Notes: generated by a model not told the origin, from the letters alone. Positions 42,400-51,487 are shown, counted from the first letter of the stretch. The stretch is DNA of 64,000 nucleotides from Pedobacter sp. Leaf176 (GCF_001424305.1 NZ_LMPD01000003.1:544387-608386), one strand, 5' to 3'. A program made the numbers and translations.

Positions 42400-43086
42400 T
42401 TAATTATTTACAATCAAACGCTCCCTGAGTTTTCCTTTATTAGCGCCCTTGTTTACACCATCAATTATAATGGTATAAGTTTTACCCTTGAAAAAATTAG
42501 TGTAAGAAATGGTGTCAATTACCTGGGCAGAGTCAATAAGATTGAAATATAACTTGGAATTTTTCCCTACAGGTATTTTTATATAACCAGAATTTTCACC
42601 GTTTGCCAGGGTAAGATTTACTGGATTTGAATTTTCATTTTTGATACTAACCCTTGAATTGAGCGTGTGCCCAAGGTTTATGAAAAAAAGCCTTGCATTA
42701 GCTGTATCGGGCGTTAAATTATCTTCCAGGATATGTAGTACAGAATCCTTCTCAGACTTTTTATGATAATAAACAGAATAGTTTCTGCCTACAGAAAAAA
42801 AGTATTTCAAGGAATCACTTACAGATTGACTGCCAGTGTTTTTTGCGAAAATTGTATATTCTTTATCCCCGGCCGGAACAATGTAATCGCTGTTACCGTT
42901 ATAAGATATGCTTGTTGCAGATTTAACATTGTTTAAATAGAAATCCTGTGGTTTTTCGTCTATGACGTTTATAAATCTGACCTTGGTATCTAAATCCTGG
43001 TTATCGCTTTTAGCACAAGATGTGACCAAAAAAGCGATTGCCATTAACAACAAAATTTTAAAAAGTGGAAACAGCCTGACTTTCAT
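42400..43086 (-). CDS. DUF4397-domain lipoprotein
   Basis: 228 residues with lipobox LVTSC (Cys near residue 24). The mature part reads as DUF4397: 'KVRFINVIDEKPQDFYLNN' and 'ANARLFFINLGHTLNSRVSI'. DUF4397 proteins are cell-surface beta-rich proteins of unknown function. It is a paralogue of the neighbouring 43152-43811 gene, 65 bp upstream on the same strand. Its own -7 box (43108-43115) suggests separate transcription. Confidence 0.8.
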   Translation of the reverse strand: MKVRLFPLFKILLLMAIAFLVTSCAKSDNQDLDTKVRFINVIDEKPQDFYLNNVKSATSISYNGNSDYIVPAGDKEYTIFAKNTGSQSVSDSLKYFFSVGRNYSVYYHKKSEKDSVLHILEDNLTPDTANARLFFINLGHTLNSRVSIKNENSNPVNLTLANGENSGYIKIPVGKNSKLYFNLIDSAQVIDTISYTNFFKGKTYTIIIDGVNKGANKGKLRERLIVNN

Positions 43087-43107
43087 ACAGATTTATAATG
43101 GGTACAA

Positions 43108-43115
43108 CAAAGATA
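43108..43115 (-). promoter_or_regulatory. -7 box of the DUF4397 gene
   Basis: Minus-strand TATCTTTG, 21 nt before the ATG at 43086. Confidence 0.5.
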
Positions 43116-43151
43116 GTCTTTGTATTTTTAAATGAACGAAAATCCCAGCTT

Positions 43152-43811
43152 CTAATTGTCTACGATTAAATGCGCCTGCAAGTTTGCGGAGGTTAAACCA
43201 CTAAACCAAACTGAATATATTTTTCCCGGCGACAACTCGCTTGCCAATATCGTTTTGATATTTCCTGAACCAACAACGTTGTATTTTAGATCTGCGCCTG
43301 CTTCTAACGTATAATAATTAGAGGATTCTTTAAAAAGTAATGCGTTTACAAATGGTGAACCTGTTTGTATGCTTACATTAACGCCTGTAGTGAAATAGGG
43401 TGTTAAATTTATGAATCTTATTTTAGCACTGGCCATATCTGAGGTACTTAAATTATCTTCATAATTTAGTATTTCTCTATTTCCGTTTCTATCGGATACA
43501 AGAAAGGTGCTATACGTTAGCGCGGGTACAAAATTGAAATTCGTATTTGTATTTAAATTATTTGTATCTGTAAAAGTAAGGGTTCTGGAGCCTGATAAAA
43601 TTTTTATGTACTCACTGGTTTCCCCAAAAGAAAGCGCGTTATTGGTTACCTTTTCATTATCAAGATACACATTCTGCTTCGTATCGCCTTGTATGGCATT
43701 AACAACTTTAATTTTCGCCTGCCCCTTAACAATAGCATCAGGTTCCTTTTCATTGCAAGAAAAAAATGCAATAGAACAAATTAATAATACAGAAATTGTA
43801 GAGGTTCTCAT
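43152..43811 (-). CDS. DUF4397-domain lipoprotein, paralogue of the next gene
   Basis: 219 residues with lipobox AFFSC (Cys near residue 19). Mature sequence 'AKIKVVNAIQGDTKQNVYLDNEKV' and 'ASAKIRFINLTPYFTTGVNVSIQ' shows two DUF4397-like blocks, as in its neighbour. It lies between the dnaN terminator (43835-43867) and the second DUF4397 gene. Function unknown; surface-exposed lipoprotein likely. Confidence 0.78.
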   Translation of the reverse strand: MRTSTISVLLICSIAFFSCNEKEPDAIVKGQAKIKVVNAIQGDTKQNVYLDNEKVTNNALSFGETSEYIKILSGSRTLTFTDTNNLNTNTNFNFVPALTYSTFLVSDRNGNREILNYEDNLSTSDMASAKIRFINLTPYFTTGVNVSIQTGSPFVNALLFKESSNYYTLEAGADLKYNVVGSGNIKTILASELSPGKIYSVWFSGLTSANLQAHLIVDN

Positions 43812-43834
43812 AGATGGTTGTATTTGATATAAAC

Positions 43835-43867
43835 AAAAATGGCTCGGTCAAAAACCAAGCCATTTTT
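43835..43867 (-). terminator. Terminator of the gld-dnaN transcript
   Basis: AAAAATGGCT (43835-43844) pairs with AGCCATTTTT (43858-43867), followed on the minus strand by T-rich sequence. It sits 25 bp beyond the dnaN stop. Confidence 0.8.
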
Positions 43868-43891
43868 AAAAAAAACTAATAATCTAGTAGA

Positions 43892-45016
43892 TTAATAACT
43901 ATTGTTGAGCATTACAGGCATCACCAGCATTAATACATCTTCATGTTCATCGTTGGTTTGAGGAATTAAAAGTCCTGCCCTGTTTGGAGTAGAAAGTTCT
44001 AACGTTATTTCATCTCCACTTAAATTACTCAGCATTTCAATTAAAAAACGGGCGTTGAAACCGATTTCCAGGTCTTCACCATCATATTGACAACTTAAAC
44101 GCTCATGTGCTTCATTAGCAAAATCTAAATCCTCCGATGAAATATTCAGTTCGCTGCCGTTAATTTTTAATCGTACCTGATGGGTTGTTTTATTAGCAAA
44201 AATAACTACCCTGCGCAGCGTATTTAAAAACAAACCTCTGTCGATAACCAATTTGTTTGGATTATTCTGCGGAATTACCGCTTCATAATCAGGATAGCGT
44301 TCGTCTATTAAACGACACACTAAATTTATGTTTTCGAATTTAAAAAATGCACTGGTTGCATTGTAATCAACTGATACGTTAATATCATTTGAAGGTAGCG
44401 CGGCTTTTAAAAGAGTTAAAGCTTTTTTAGGTAGAATAAACGAGGTTGCCTTATCAGCCTTGCTATCCATGCGGCGATAGCGAACTAATTTGTGTGCGTC
44501 GGTTGCTACGAAAGTAATATGCTGAGGTGATAATTGGCAGAAAACACCAGTCATCGCCGGTCTAAGCTCGTCATTGCTAACTGCAAAAATTGTCTTTGTA
44601 ATCGCTTCTGTTAAAACTGAAGCCGGAAGATTTACAGATGATGCGTTTTCTACAACAGGGATTTTAGGAAAGTCATCTCCATTTTCGCCACTTAGCTTAT
44701 ATTTACCATCGCCAGCACTAATTTCTATTGCGAAGGTTGTATCATCAATATTAAAAGCAATTGGCTGATCCGGTAATGTTTTAAGAGTATCTAATAAAAT
44801 TTTAGACGGTACAGCTACTTTACCTTCTTCTTTCGACTCTACAGCTAGTGCTGTTGTCATACTGGTTTGTAAATCAGTTGCTGAGATGGTTAAATTACCG
44901 TCTTTAATTTCAAAAAGAAAATTTTCTAATATAGGTAAAACGGTACTGCTGCTGGATGCACCATTTACCGTTTGCAAGTGTTTTAATAAAGTTGATGTGG
45001 ATACAATAAATCTCAT
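43892..45016 (-). CDS. dnaN: DNA polymerase III sliding clamp, beta subunit
   Basis: 374 residues, three repeated clamp domains. Typical elements: 'MRFIVSTSTLLKHLQTVNG' start, 'FAVSNDELRPAMTGVF' at the second domain, 'CRLIDERYPDYEAVIPQNN' and the C-terminal 'DVLMLVMPVML'. It encircles DNA and tethers polymerase and repair proteins. It lies 33 bp after gldG, but a TAnnTTTG box (45036-45043) between them suggests its own promoter, sensible for an essential gene. It is not near dnaA or gyrB, so it is no indicator of the origin here. Confidence 0.97.
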   Translation of the reverse strand: MRFIVSTSTLLKHLQTVNGASSSSTVLPILENFLFEIKDGNLTISATDLQTSMTTALAVESKEEGKVAVPSKILLDTLKTLPDQPIAFNIDDTTFAIEISAGDGKYKLSGENGDDFPKIPVVENASSVNLPASVLTEAITKTIFAVSNDELRPAMTGVFCQLSPQHITFVATDAHKLVRYRRMDSKADKATSFILPKKALTLLKAALPSNDINVSVDYNATSAFFKFENINLVCRLIDERYPDYEAVIPQNNPNKLVIDRGLFLNTLRRVVIFANKTTHQVRLKINGSELNISSEDLDFANEAHERLSCQYDGEDLEIGFNARFLIEMLSNLSGDEITLELSTPNRAGLLIPQTNDEHEDVLMLVMPVMLNNSY

Positions 45017-45035
45017 GATATCAATTAGTCTTCTT

Positions 45036-45043
45036 CAAAAATA
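45036..45043 (-). promoter_or_regulatory. -7 box of dnaN
   Basis: Minus-strand TATTTTTG, 19 nt before the dnaN ATG, in the 33-bp gap after gldG. Confidence 0.6.
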
Positions 45044-45049
45044 GAAAAA

Positions 45050-46723
45050 TTATTTAGCGTACTTGTACTTACGGTGATAATGTTGAAAAATTGCAAATAA
45101 TATTAACAATAATAACGGTAAAACAATATTTACAATTTGCCACTTCGTTTTATCAATTTTAACTTTGGCTTTATCCAATAGTCTTATTTTAACATCTTTA
45201 TTTCTTAAAACAATTAGATTATCATCATCCGTAAAATAATCTGCAATGTTTAGCAGTAGCGCTTTATTACCATAAATTCGCTGCGTATACCGGTCGAAAC
45301 CCAGAGGTAATGGCGAATTATCCTTTGCTATTACCTGATTGATGAAAACATCACCATCACCTATTACTACCATTTTCGCAGGCCTACTGCTAGAAATATG
45401 GCTATAGGGTTTGGAAATTCCTGCAGGAAGAGGCCGTCCGGCAAATACAGAAGGAAAATTTCCTTCAAGCAAAACACCACCACTTTGTAAGGGATTTTGA
45501 AAGCTTTTCGGCTCTGTTTGTTCTGCAGCCATTTGTAAAGAAAATAACTTAGGTGTATTAAACACCTTATTAAAGTTAGACGTTGTCAGAATATACGTTT
45601 TATTAACATTTCTTGAACCGATGGTATCTACTGTACTTGGAAACTCGCCTTTGACGCCATCTAAATTTTTAACGAGGCTTGCTGCTGTATCGGGCAGCAA
45701 AATTGGATAATAAATCCAGGGAACAAGCTGAAGTTGTGGCTGTCCGCCTGCCACACCCGTACTAACAGGGATTTCTGCTGAGTTTTTATCGGCTATGATG
45801 TTATAATTAATTCTTGCGCCATACATAAAGAGCATGTCGTCGAGATTTAAATTTCTGTTAAGAACCATCTGACTTTTTCCTCTTAGACTATCTAATTCTG
45901 CAGACACCTGGTCGATACTCCAGAGTACCCGCCCCCCGTTCATTACAAAATAATTGATTTTATACTTTTCCGCTTCCGAAAACGCGGTTTGAGGCTTTAT
46001 AATTATTATAAGTTTTAATTTATCCAGACCCGATTGGTCTATTGTGTTCAAATCTACCCTGCCCACTTCGTAACTGTTGGCAAGCGTATGCATGGCATCA
46101 TAAAGCTGTAAATCTGATGGCTCGCCATTGGACTCCGTAAAACCAATTCGCGGATTATTTCCTGACATAACTTTTTTAATACCAGAAGTAAAAGTATATT
46201 CCAGATTTTCTATAGAGCGGTTGATATTATCTTCATAACTACCACCAGCATCGAGGTTCTGTAAAAGTTTAACGGGCATTTGCCTGCCATCACTCTCGAT
46301 CATCGCCATCGGAAAAACAAGTTTCTGCGTTAAGCCACTTTCTGTTTTCACACTAAGGTTAGTCGCCTCAATTCCCTGCAGGTAGAGGTTATTTATTACA
46401 GTATCCTGGTCTGCAGGATTTAAGCCAGCCAAAGGATCTACATATACCACGTTGAAACCGGCTTTGGAATAGGCCTTATAATCCGTTAATAAATCTTTAA
46501 CCGATAACTGTAAGCGTTTAAATGCAGCGGGGAGGGTTCCATCAAGAAAAACAGTTATGGTTATTGGCTTTTCTGCATTTTCAAGTAGTTTCTTTGTTTT
46601 ATCGTTTAAAGTAAAACGCTTATCAGCAGTAAAATCAAACCGATGGAAAATATATTGCCCAGCGATATTTACAAATAGCAAAGCCGTTATAACGATAATA
46701 ATTTTAATCCATCGGTTTCTCAT
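45050..46723 (-). CDS. gldG: GldG, gliding-associated ABC transporter substrate-binding-like subunit
   Basis: 557 residues from the ATG at 46723: an N-terminal TM helix (about 5-24), the GldG/ABC-2 auxiliary periplasmic domain ('HRFDFTADKRFTLNDKTKKLL', 'ITVFLDGTLPAAFKRLQ') and a C-terminal TM helix (about 525-545). With GldA and GldF it forms an ABC transporter needed for gliding or lipoprotein placement in Flavobacterium; many non-gliders keep it. Its start overlaps the gldF stop by the ATGA arrangement (46720-46723), so translation is coupled. A longer reading start inside gldF is possible but less natural. Confidence 0.93.
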   Translation of the reverse strand: MRNRWIKIIIVITALLFVNIAGQYIFHRFDFTADKRFTLNDKTKKLLENAEKPITITVFLDGTLPAAFKRLQLSVKDLLTDYKAYSKAGFNVVYVDPLAGLNPADQDTVINNLYLQGIEATNLSVKTESGLTQKLVFPMAMIESDGRQMPVKLLQNLDAGGSYEDNINRSIENLEYTFTSGIKKVMSGNNPRIGFTESNGEPSDLQLYDAMHTLANSYEVGRVDLNTIDQSGLDKLKLIIIIKPQTAFSEAEKYKINYFVMNGGRVLWSIDQVSAELDSLRGKSQMVLNRNLNLDDMLFMYGARINYNIIADKNSAEIPVSTGVAGGQPQLQLVPWIYYPILLPDTAASLVKNLDGVKGEFPSTVDTIGSRNVNKTYILTTSNFNKVFNTPKLFSLQMAAEQTEPKSFQNPLQSGGVLLEGNFPSVFAGRPLPAGISKPYSHISSSRPAKMVVIGDGDVFINQVIAKDNSPLPLGFDRYTQRIYGNKALLLNIADYFTDDDNLIVLRNKDVKIRLLDKAKVKIDKTKWQIVNIVLPLLLLILFAIFQHYHRKYKYAK

Positions 46724-47445
46724 TTCTTCCCCTCGATTACCAGTTTTGTCGACAATAAAAAGATTACACAAAAACTCACAAAATAAATCAAATCACGGGT
46801 ATCCAAAACACCACGACTGATGGACTGGTAATGTTGATTAATGCCCAGCGAAGCTATTGTAGTTTCAAAATTCTGCATAGTTACGATTTGGCTGCTGTAA
46901 TCAAAACCCAGAAATGCAAATCCACATAAAGCTGCAGCAACTGCAAATGCAATAATTTGATTTTTAGTTAATGCGGAAGCAAAAATACCGATTGATATGA
47001 ATGCAGAACCCAACAAAAACAAGCCAATATAAGATCCGATTACTGCGCCAGAATCTATATTTCCTTCAGGAAAACCCAATTTAGAAAGGGAATAATAATA
47101 GATCAGGGTCGGAATAAGGGAAAAAAGCATAAGTACTAAACAGGCTAAATATTTTGCTGAAACAATTTGCCAAAGTGTTACGGGTTTAGTAATTAATAGT
47201 TCGTAAGTTCCTTCTTTTCTTTCTTCAGCAAAAGAACGCATAGTAACAGCTGGAATCAGAAACATAAAAAGATATGGAACCAGGCTGAAAAAACCGCTTA
47301 GCTCTGCATAACCGTAATCCAAAACAGAAGTATCAGGGAAGAACCAAAGTAAAAGGCCCGAAACCAACAGGAAAATCCCGATGGTAATATAAGCGACCAT
47401 CGAACTCAAAAAACTAAATAATTCGCGTTTGAATATTGCGTACAT
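46720..47445 (-). CDS. gldF: GldF, ABC-2 type permease subunit
   Basis: 241 residues, six TM helices, with the ABC-2 permease pattern 'MRSFAEERKEGTYELLITKPVTLWQIVSAKYLA' (about 68-100). It pairs with GldA (ATPase) and GldG. Unlike a simple gldA-gldF-gldG order, an outer-membrane barrel gene separates it from gldA here. Stop overlaps the gldG start by 4 nt. Confidence 0.93.
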   Translation of the reverse strand: MYAIFKRELFSFLSSMVAYITIGIFLLVSGLLLWFFPDTSVLDYGYAELSGFFSLVPYLFMFLIPAVTMRSFAEERKEGTYELLITKPVTLWQIVSAKYLACLVLMLFSLIPTLIYYYSLSKLGFPEGNIDSGAVIGSYIGLFLLGSAFISIGIFASALTKNQIIAFAVAAALCGFAFLGFDYSSQIVTMQNFETTIASLGINQHYQSISRGVLDTRDLIYFVSFCVIFLLSTKLVIEGKK

Positions 47446-47515
47446 AGGATTTAAATGCCGAAGATAATGATATTTGAACGATAAAAATTCATATTCTCAT
47501 ATACTTAATTGTACG

Positions 47516-48052
47516 CTACAGCCCGAAAACGTAGGCGAATCTTATTCCGATAAAACCCTTCGTATTCGAACGGTTCAAAAATGTAAGGCTTTCATTCTTT
47601 CCTGTCCAGCCTTCATATCTGATGCCTAAATCGAGCATGTTTCTGCCCGGTAGATTGAATAAGTTTCCTATGCCAGGCGACCATGCAAAAAGCGTTTTTT
47701 GTCCATCATTTAAAGGCATAGCAGCACCTAATTGTCCTTCTGCGTAAAAAGTTTCACTAAGCTGATACTTTAAACCCGCTTTTAAGGGCGCATAAGTCAA
47801 GTCCCGAATATTTAATAATTGATTTTTCCTCCCAAAAAAATTAATTACCCCGGCATTCAGAGTGAATAAAAATTCATTCGAAACGATAAATTCAGCCTTT
47901 AAAGAGGCTCCTGCACCCACTGACGAGAGACCCGAAAAATTGCCTGATGGAAAGCCCAGGTCCGCGCCAATGCCTAATTTAGTGTTCTGTCCTAGTGTAG
48001 GCAAGGATAAAGATAAAATTGCAGCTATTAAAATAACTTGTATTTTGAACAT
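47516..48052 (-). CDS. Outer-membrane beta-barrel protein in the gld operon
   Basis: 178 residues. Signal peptide (IAAILSLSLPTLGQ) followed by alternating strands of an 8-stranded barrel ('KLGIGADLGFPSGNFSGLSSVGAGASLKAEFIVS', 'KGFIGIRFAYVFGL' as the terminal strand with C-terminal aromatic/Leu). Function unknown; similar to small porin-like proteins. Its ATG is 2 bp after the gldA stop, so it is part of the operon, inserted between the ATPase and the permease. Confidence 0.8.
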   Translation of the reverse strand: MFKIQVILIAAILSLSLPTLGQNTKLGIGADLGFPSGNFSGLSSVGAGASLKAEFIVSNEFLFTLNAGVINFFGRKNQLLNIRDLTYAPLKAGLKYQLSETFYAEGQLGAAMPLNDGQKTLFAWSPGIGNLFNLPGRNMLDLGIRYEGWTGKNESLTFLNRSNTKGFIGIRFAYVFGL

Positions 48053-48054
48053 GG

Positions 48055-48762
48055 TTATACCGTAAATTTCCTAAAAATATCTTCTAACGGACTATCATTA
48101 TTGGCTTTTTTAATGCCCATTAAAGAATCGCTAGCTACTATTTTACCCTTATTAATAATAATGATATCATCACAAATGGCTTCAACTTCCTGCATGATAT
48201 GAGTTGAAATGATAACAGTTTTATTTCTACCCAGTTCTGTGATTAAAGCCCTGATATCAACCAATTGGTTTGGGTCTAAACCAGAGGTTGGTTCATCTAA
48301 AATTAAAACGTCGGGATTATGTATAATGGCTTGGGCCAAACCGACTCTTTGCCGGTAACCTTTGGATAGCATTCCTATTTTTTTATGCTGTTCTGGCGTC
48401 AAACCGACTAATTCAATTACTTCGGCTATCCGCTTTGATAAATTTTTCAACTGGTAAGTTTGTCCTACGAAGCTTAGAAATTCTTTGACGTACATATCCG
48501 TGTAAAGCGGCGTATTTTCAGGTAAATAACCGATGTGATTTTTTACTTCAAGCGCGTGTGTTATGATATTCTTACTTACTATTTCGGCTTCACCTGATGT
48601 GGGTTTTAAATATCCCGTAAGCATACGCATTGTGGTTGATTTTCCAGCTCCGTTTGGACCTAAAAAACCTAAAATACGGCCGGGCTTCGCTTCAAAACTA
48701 ATTGAATCAACCGCCTTTTGTTTATCATAATGCTTAGACAGATTTCTAACTGAAATGCTCAT
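48055..48762 (-). CDS. gldA: GldA, ABC transporter ATP-binding subunit
   Basis: 235 residues: Walker A 'GPNGAGKSTT' (about 35-44), signature 'LSKGYRQRVGLAQAI' (about 131-145), Walker B 'VLILDEPTSGLDP' and switch His in 'ISTHIMQEV'. It powers the GldFG transporter. It starts 4 bp after the upstream glycerophosphodiesterase gene, so a run of five genes (GDPD, gldA, barrel, gldF, gldG) is probably one transcript. Confidence 0.92.
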   Translation of the reverse strand: MSISVRNLSKHYDKQKAVDSISFEAKPGRILGFLGPNGAGKSTTMRMLTGYLKPTSGEAEIVSKNIITHALEVKNHIGYLPENTPLYTDMYVKEFLSFVGQTYQLKNLSKRIAEVIELVGLTPEQHKKIGMLSKGYRQRVGLAQAIIHNPDVLILDEPTSGLDPNQLVDIRALITELGRNKTVIISTHIMQEVEAICDDIIIINKGKIVASDSLMGIKKANNDSPLEDIFRKFTV

Positions 48763-48766
48763 ATTG

Positions 48767-49687
48767 TTAATTAATATAAGGGGAACTCAACTTCTTATTA
48801 TACCTGAATTTATCCAGTTCTGCCGCAGTCTGCGGTAAATTATCTCCGGATAAAATGTCAGCACCGTTATTAACCAGATGATAATATACATTTTTCGATG
48901 GACTTGCAATTGCACTCTTATCAATATTACCCATCGTGCCTAAAATCGTTGTAATTCCCCTCTCATGAAGAAACTTATACAATTCCTTTTCTGGTGCACT
49001 TACACCTACGAATGCTACTATTCTATCATTTGGAATACCCAAATTATTCAGTCTTTTTAGGTCTGATGTTTTTTGAACTGAAGCGGAAATCATTAGGTCC
49101 GGAGCCAGACGATGAACATCCCGGGCTTGATTTGCTGTATAGGTAATGATAATTGAATTACTTTCCACCTTATATTGCCTAACCTTTTCAACGACTTTGG
49201 CATAAGAAACGCCTTTTTTTAAATCGATTGTAAGCAATACTTTTCCTTTGCTCCAGCTTAAAACGCTATCTAAGGTCGGTATTTTAAATTTTGTCTCTTC
49301 ACCTTCGGTATCTTTCAAATTAAAGGCTTTCAGTTCTTCATAAGTATAGTTTCCTATTTCACCTTTACCAGTAGAGGTTCTGTCGAGTTTATCATCATGC
49401 ATTACAACCAATACCGAGTCTTTACTATAGGCGATATCAAATTCAATAATCATTGGATTATAAGTTGTCGCATTATCGAAAGTCTCGATGCAATTTTCAG
49501 GGAAACCGGGCATTGGACCACCACGATGTGCACTAATTAAAGGAAAACGACTTTCAGGCGACCATTTTAAGAATTGGTATAGCGCTCCCGTATTATTAAA
49601 TTTTATATAATGATGCACTTTTTTTTCCTGCTTGCATGATGTAACAAACGCGACAAAAGCAAACAAAAGTAAATGATGGAATTTCAT
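48767..49687 (-). CDS. Glycerophosphodiester phosphodiesterase-family lipoprotein
   Basis: 306 residues. Lipobox FVTSC (Cys near residue 18). GDPD TIM-barrel signatures: 'LISAHRGGPMPGFPENCIETFDNA' (His-Arg, then Glu-Asn) and 'IIEFDIAYSKDSVLVVMHDDKLDRTSTGKG' (Glu, Asp, His), the metal and catalytic residues. It hydrolyses glycerophosphodiesters to glycerol-3-phosphate in the periplasm. A -7 box ends 4 nt before the ATG. It heads the gld run. Confidence 0.9.
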   Translation of the reverse strand: MKFHHLLLFAFVAFVTSCKQEKKVHHYIKFNNTGALYQFLKWSPESRFPLISAHRGGPMPGFPENCIETFDNATTYNPMIIEFDIAYSKDSVLVVMHDDKLDRTSTGKGEIGNYTYEELKAFNLKDTEGEETKFKIPTLDSVLSWSKGKVLLTIDLKKGVSYAKVVEKVRQYKVESNSIIITYTANQARDVHRLAPDLMISASVQKTSDLKRLNNLGIPNDRIVAFVGVSAPEKELYKFLHERGITTILGTMGNIDKSAIASPSKNVYYHLVNNGADILSGDNLPQTAAELDKFRYNKKLSSPYIN

Positions 49688-50219
49688 AGATCAAAAATAG
49701 TAAAAAATGGAAGATGTAAGGCCCAAATTGGATTTCCCGGCATAATTCCTAAAAAAGATAAATACGCCATCCGAGAAACAAAATTACGAGAAACTTTTTT
49801 TTGTTTCTCCATAAATTGTTTCTCCAACCCGAAACATTTTTCTGAGAAACGTTTTTTTGTTTCGGGAAAAAGCATTTCAAATCCGCTACCGAACCGGTAA
49901 TTCGGCCATCGTTCATCCTCCCTTCCTGAAAAAAGAAGAAAAGTTCTAAATTTGTACGGTAATAGCGACTTATTAAAAGCGCATCGAAATATGGCTTTTT
50001 TATTAATGCTGACCTGGAATCAGAAAATTGTTGAACAATGTAAGAAATCTAAGAAGAACAGAAATGACTAAGCTTATCTTTTTAACAGGTTCAAAATACA
50101 AATCTTACATTTCCCGCTGCAGGTAGATTTATTGAATTCAGGCAACACGAGAAAACAAATTTTCCGGTCAGGCGTTCAAACATAATCGCTTTACCGTTTA
50201 AAGATTGTAATTTCAAATC
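49688..50219. other. 532-bp gap with GAAAC/GTTTC hairpins
   Basis: Between 49777 and 49866 are repeated GAGAAAC and GTTTCTC blocks, including the perfect pair CCCGAAACA (49828-49836) / TGTTTCGGG (49858-49866). A 63-codon minus ORF across this is probably chance. A TAAATTTG box occurs near 49951-49958 on the plus strand, followed by a possible 26-codon ORF (49991-50071, rich in Lys); this is too weak to call a gene. Nothing else seen. Confidence 0.5.
49692..49699 (-). promoter_or_regulatory. -7 box of the GDPD-gld operon, possibly leaderless
   Basis: Minus-strand TATTTTTG, 4 nt before the GDPD ATG at 49687. Confidence 0.55.
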
Positions 50220-50669
50220 ATGAAACCCCTATTCGTTTTACTTATTGTCTATGTAGCCTTATTAGCTTTTGGTAGTCACACTACGTTTGATAAAGGAAAC
50301 ATTTTCGCCGGCAACATCGCAATGGGCGTGATGTTACTTTTCACTGCGATTGGTCATTTTAAGTTTAAAACGTCTATGGCTGCAATGATTCCGCTTTTTA
50401 TTCCAAAGAAAGTTGAAATCGTATTGTTCACCGGCGTTTTGGAAATTCTTTTCGCGATTGGTTTAGGGATAGAAAGTACACGCTGGTACACCGGCATTGC
50501 TTTAATTATTTTCTTTTGCGCCATTCTCCCTGCCAATATATACGCTGCAAAACATCAGATTAATTATGAGGATTTGTATAAACCAGGACCAGGCTTCAAA
50601 TATTTATGGTTCAGAGTTCCTTTTCAATTTTTCTTAATCGCCTGGGTTTGTTATTTTAGCGTTCGATAA
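50220..50669 (+). CDS. DoxX-family membrane protein
   Basis: 149 residues, four TM helices. DoxX-like pattern 'GHFKFKTSMAAMIPLFIPKKVEIVLFTGVLEILFAIGL' (about 42-79). These small proteins occur in many bacteria, with only vague links to redox or thiosulfate metabolism. It lies 10 bp before mazG and is probably co-transcribed. Confidence 0.82.
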   Translation: MKPLFVLLIVYVALLAFGSHTTFDKGNIFAGNIAMGVMLLFTAIGHFKFKTSMAAMIPLFIPKKVEIVLFTGVLEILFAIGLGIESTRWYTGIALIIFFCAILPANIYAAKHQINYEDLYKPGPGFKYLWFRVPFQFFLIAWVCYFSVR

Positions 50670-50679
50670 ACAACACAAG

Positions 50680-51486
50680 ATGCCGAATAACCCGATTCCA
50701 GCCGCAGCAAATAACCCTGCCGATGCTTTTAACCGCTTACTTACCGTTTTAGATACATTGCGTACGCAATGCCCCTGGGATAAAAAACAGACCATGGAGA
50801 CCTTACGCCATTTAACTATAGAGGAAACTTACGAGTTAAGCGACGCGATTTTAGAGGGCGATTTAAATGAAATTAAAAAGGAATTAGGCGATGTAATGAT
50901 GCACTTGGTTTTCTATTCAAGAATTGCATCGGAAACTAACGACTTCAATATTGTTGACGTTTTAAACGGGGTTTGCGATAAACTGGTTAACCGGCACCCG
51001 CACATTTATGGTGATGTTGAAGTTCAAAACGAAGAAGACGTGAAGCGGAATTGGGAACAAATCAAACTTAAAGAGGGCAATAAATCCGTTTTAGCAGGCG
51101 TTCCGGGCTCCTTACCCGCGCTCGTAAAAGCCGCCCGTATCCAGGAAAAAGCACGTGGCGTTGGTTTCGATTGGGAAAACAAAAACCAGGTCTGGGAAAA
51201 GGTTGAAGAAGAGTTACAAGAATTTAAAGCCGAATTTAATGTTGAAGATAATACAGCAATCGATGTAGAAAAAGCAGAATCTGAGTTTGGTGACGTACTT
51301 TTTTCTTTGATTAATTATGCCCGTTTTATCAATATCAATCCGGAAAATGCCTTAGAGAAAACCAATAAAAAATTCATCAAACGCTTTCAATATTTAGAAA
51401 ATAAAGCTAAAGAAAATGGTAAAGCTTTAGCCGATATGACATTGGCTGAAATGGACATTTACTGGAACGAGGCGAAGAAATTGTAA
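50680..51486 (+). CDS. mazG: Nucleoside triphosphate pyrophosphohydrolase MazG
   Basis: 268 residues with two MazG domains. The first has 'LTIEETYELSDAILEGDLNEIKKELGDVMMHLVFYSRI' (ExxE...ExxD metal site), the second 'VEEELQEFKAEF' and 'AESEFGDVLFSLINYAR'. It hydrolyses (d)NTPs to monophosphates plus pyrophosphate and clears aberrant nucleotides. Length matches the family. It lies between the DoxX gene (10-bp gap) and a hypothetical gene (1-bp gap). Confidence 0.95.
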   Translation: MPNNPIPAAANNPADAFNRLLTVLDTLRTQCPWDKKQTMETLRHLTIEETYELSDAILEGDLNEIKKELGDVMMHLVFYSRIASETNDFNIVDVLNGVCDKLVNRHPHIYGDVEVQNEEDVKRNWEQIKLKEGNKSVLAGVPGSLPALVKAARIQEKARGVGFDWENKNQVWEKVEEELQEFKAEFNVEDNTAIDVEKAESEFGDVLFSLINYARFININPENALEKTNKKFIKRFQYLENKAKENGKALADMTLAEMDIYWNEAKKL

Positions 51487-51487
51487 T

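Noticed and set aside
43892..45016. dnaN as a marker for the replication origin
   Set aside because: No dnaA, recF or gyrB and no DnaA-box cluster nearby; in this phylum dnaN is often unlinked from the origin.
48055..48762. CcmA, the missing ATPase of the heme exporter
   Set aside because: It is embedded in the gldA-gldF-gldG run and has the longer GldA-type C-terminus; location argues against a ccm role.
49684..49875. 63-codon minus-strand ORF upstream of GDPD
   Set aside because: It overlaps the GAAAC hairpin cluster and the GDPD start; composition is unlike a protein.
49991..50071. Possible 26-codon Lys-rich small ORF with an upstream TAnnTTTG box
   Set aside because: Too short and without homology or ribosome-binding evidence; only noted in the gap entry.
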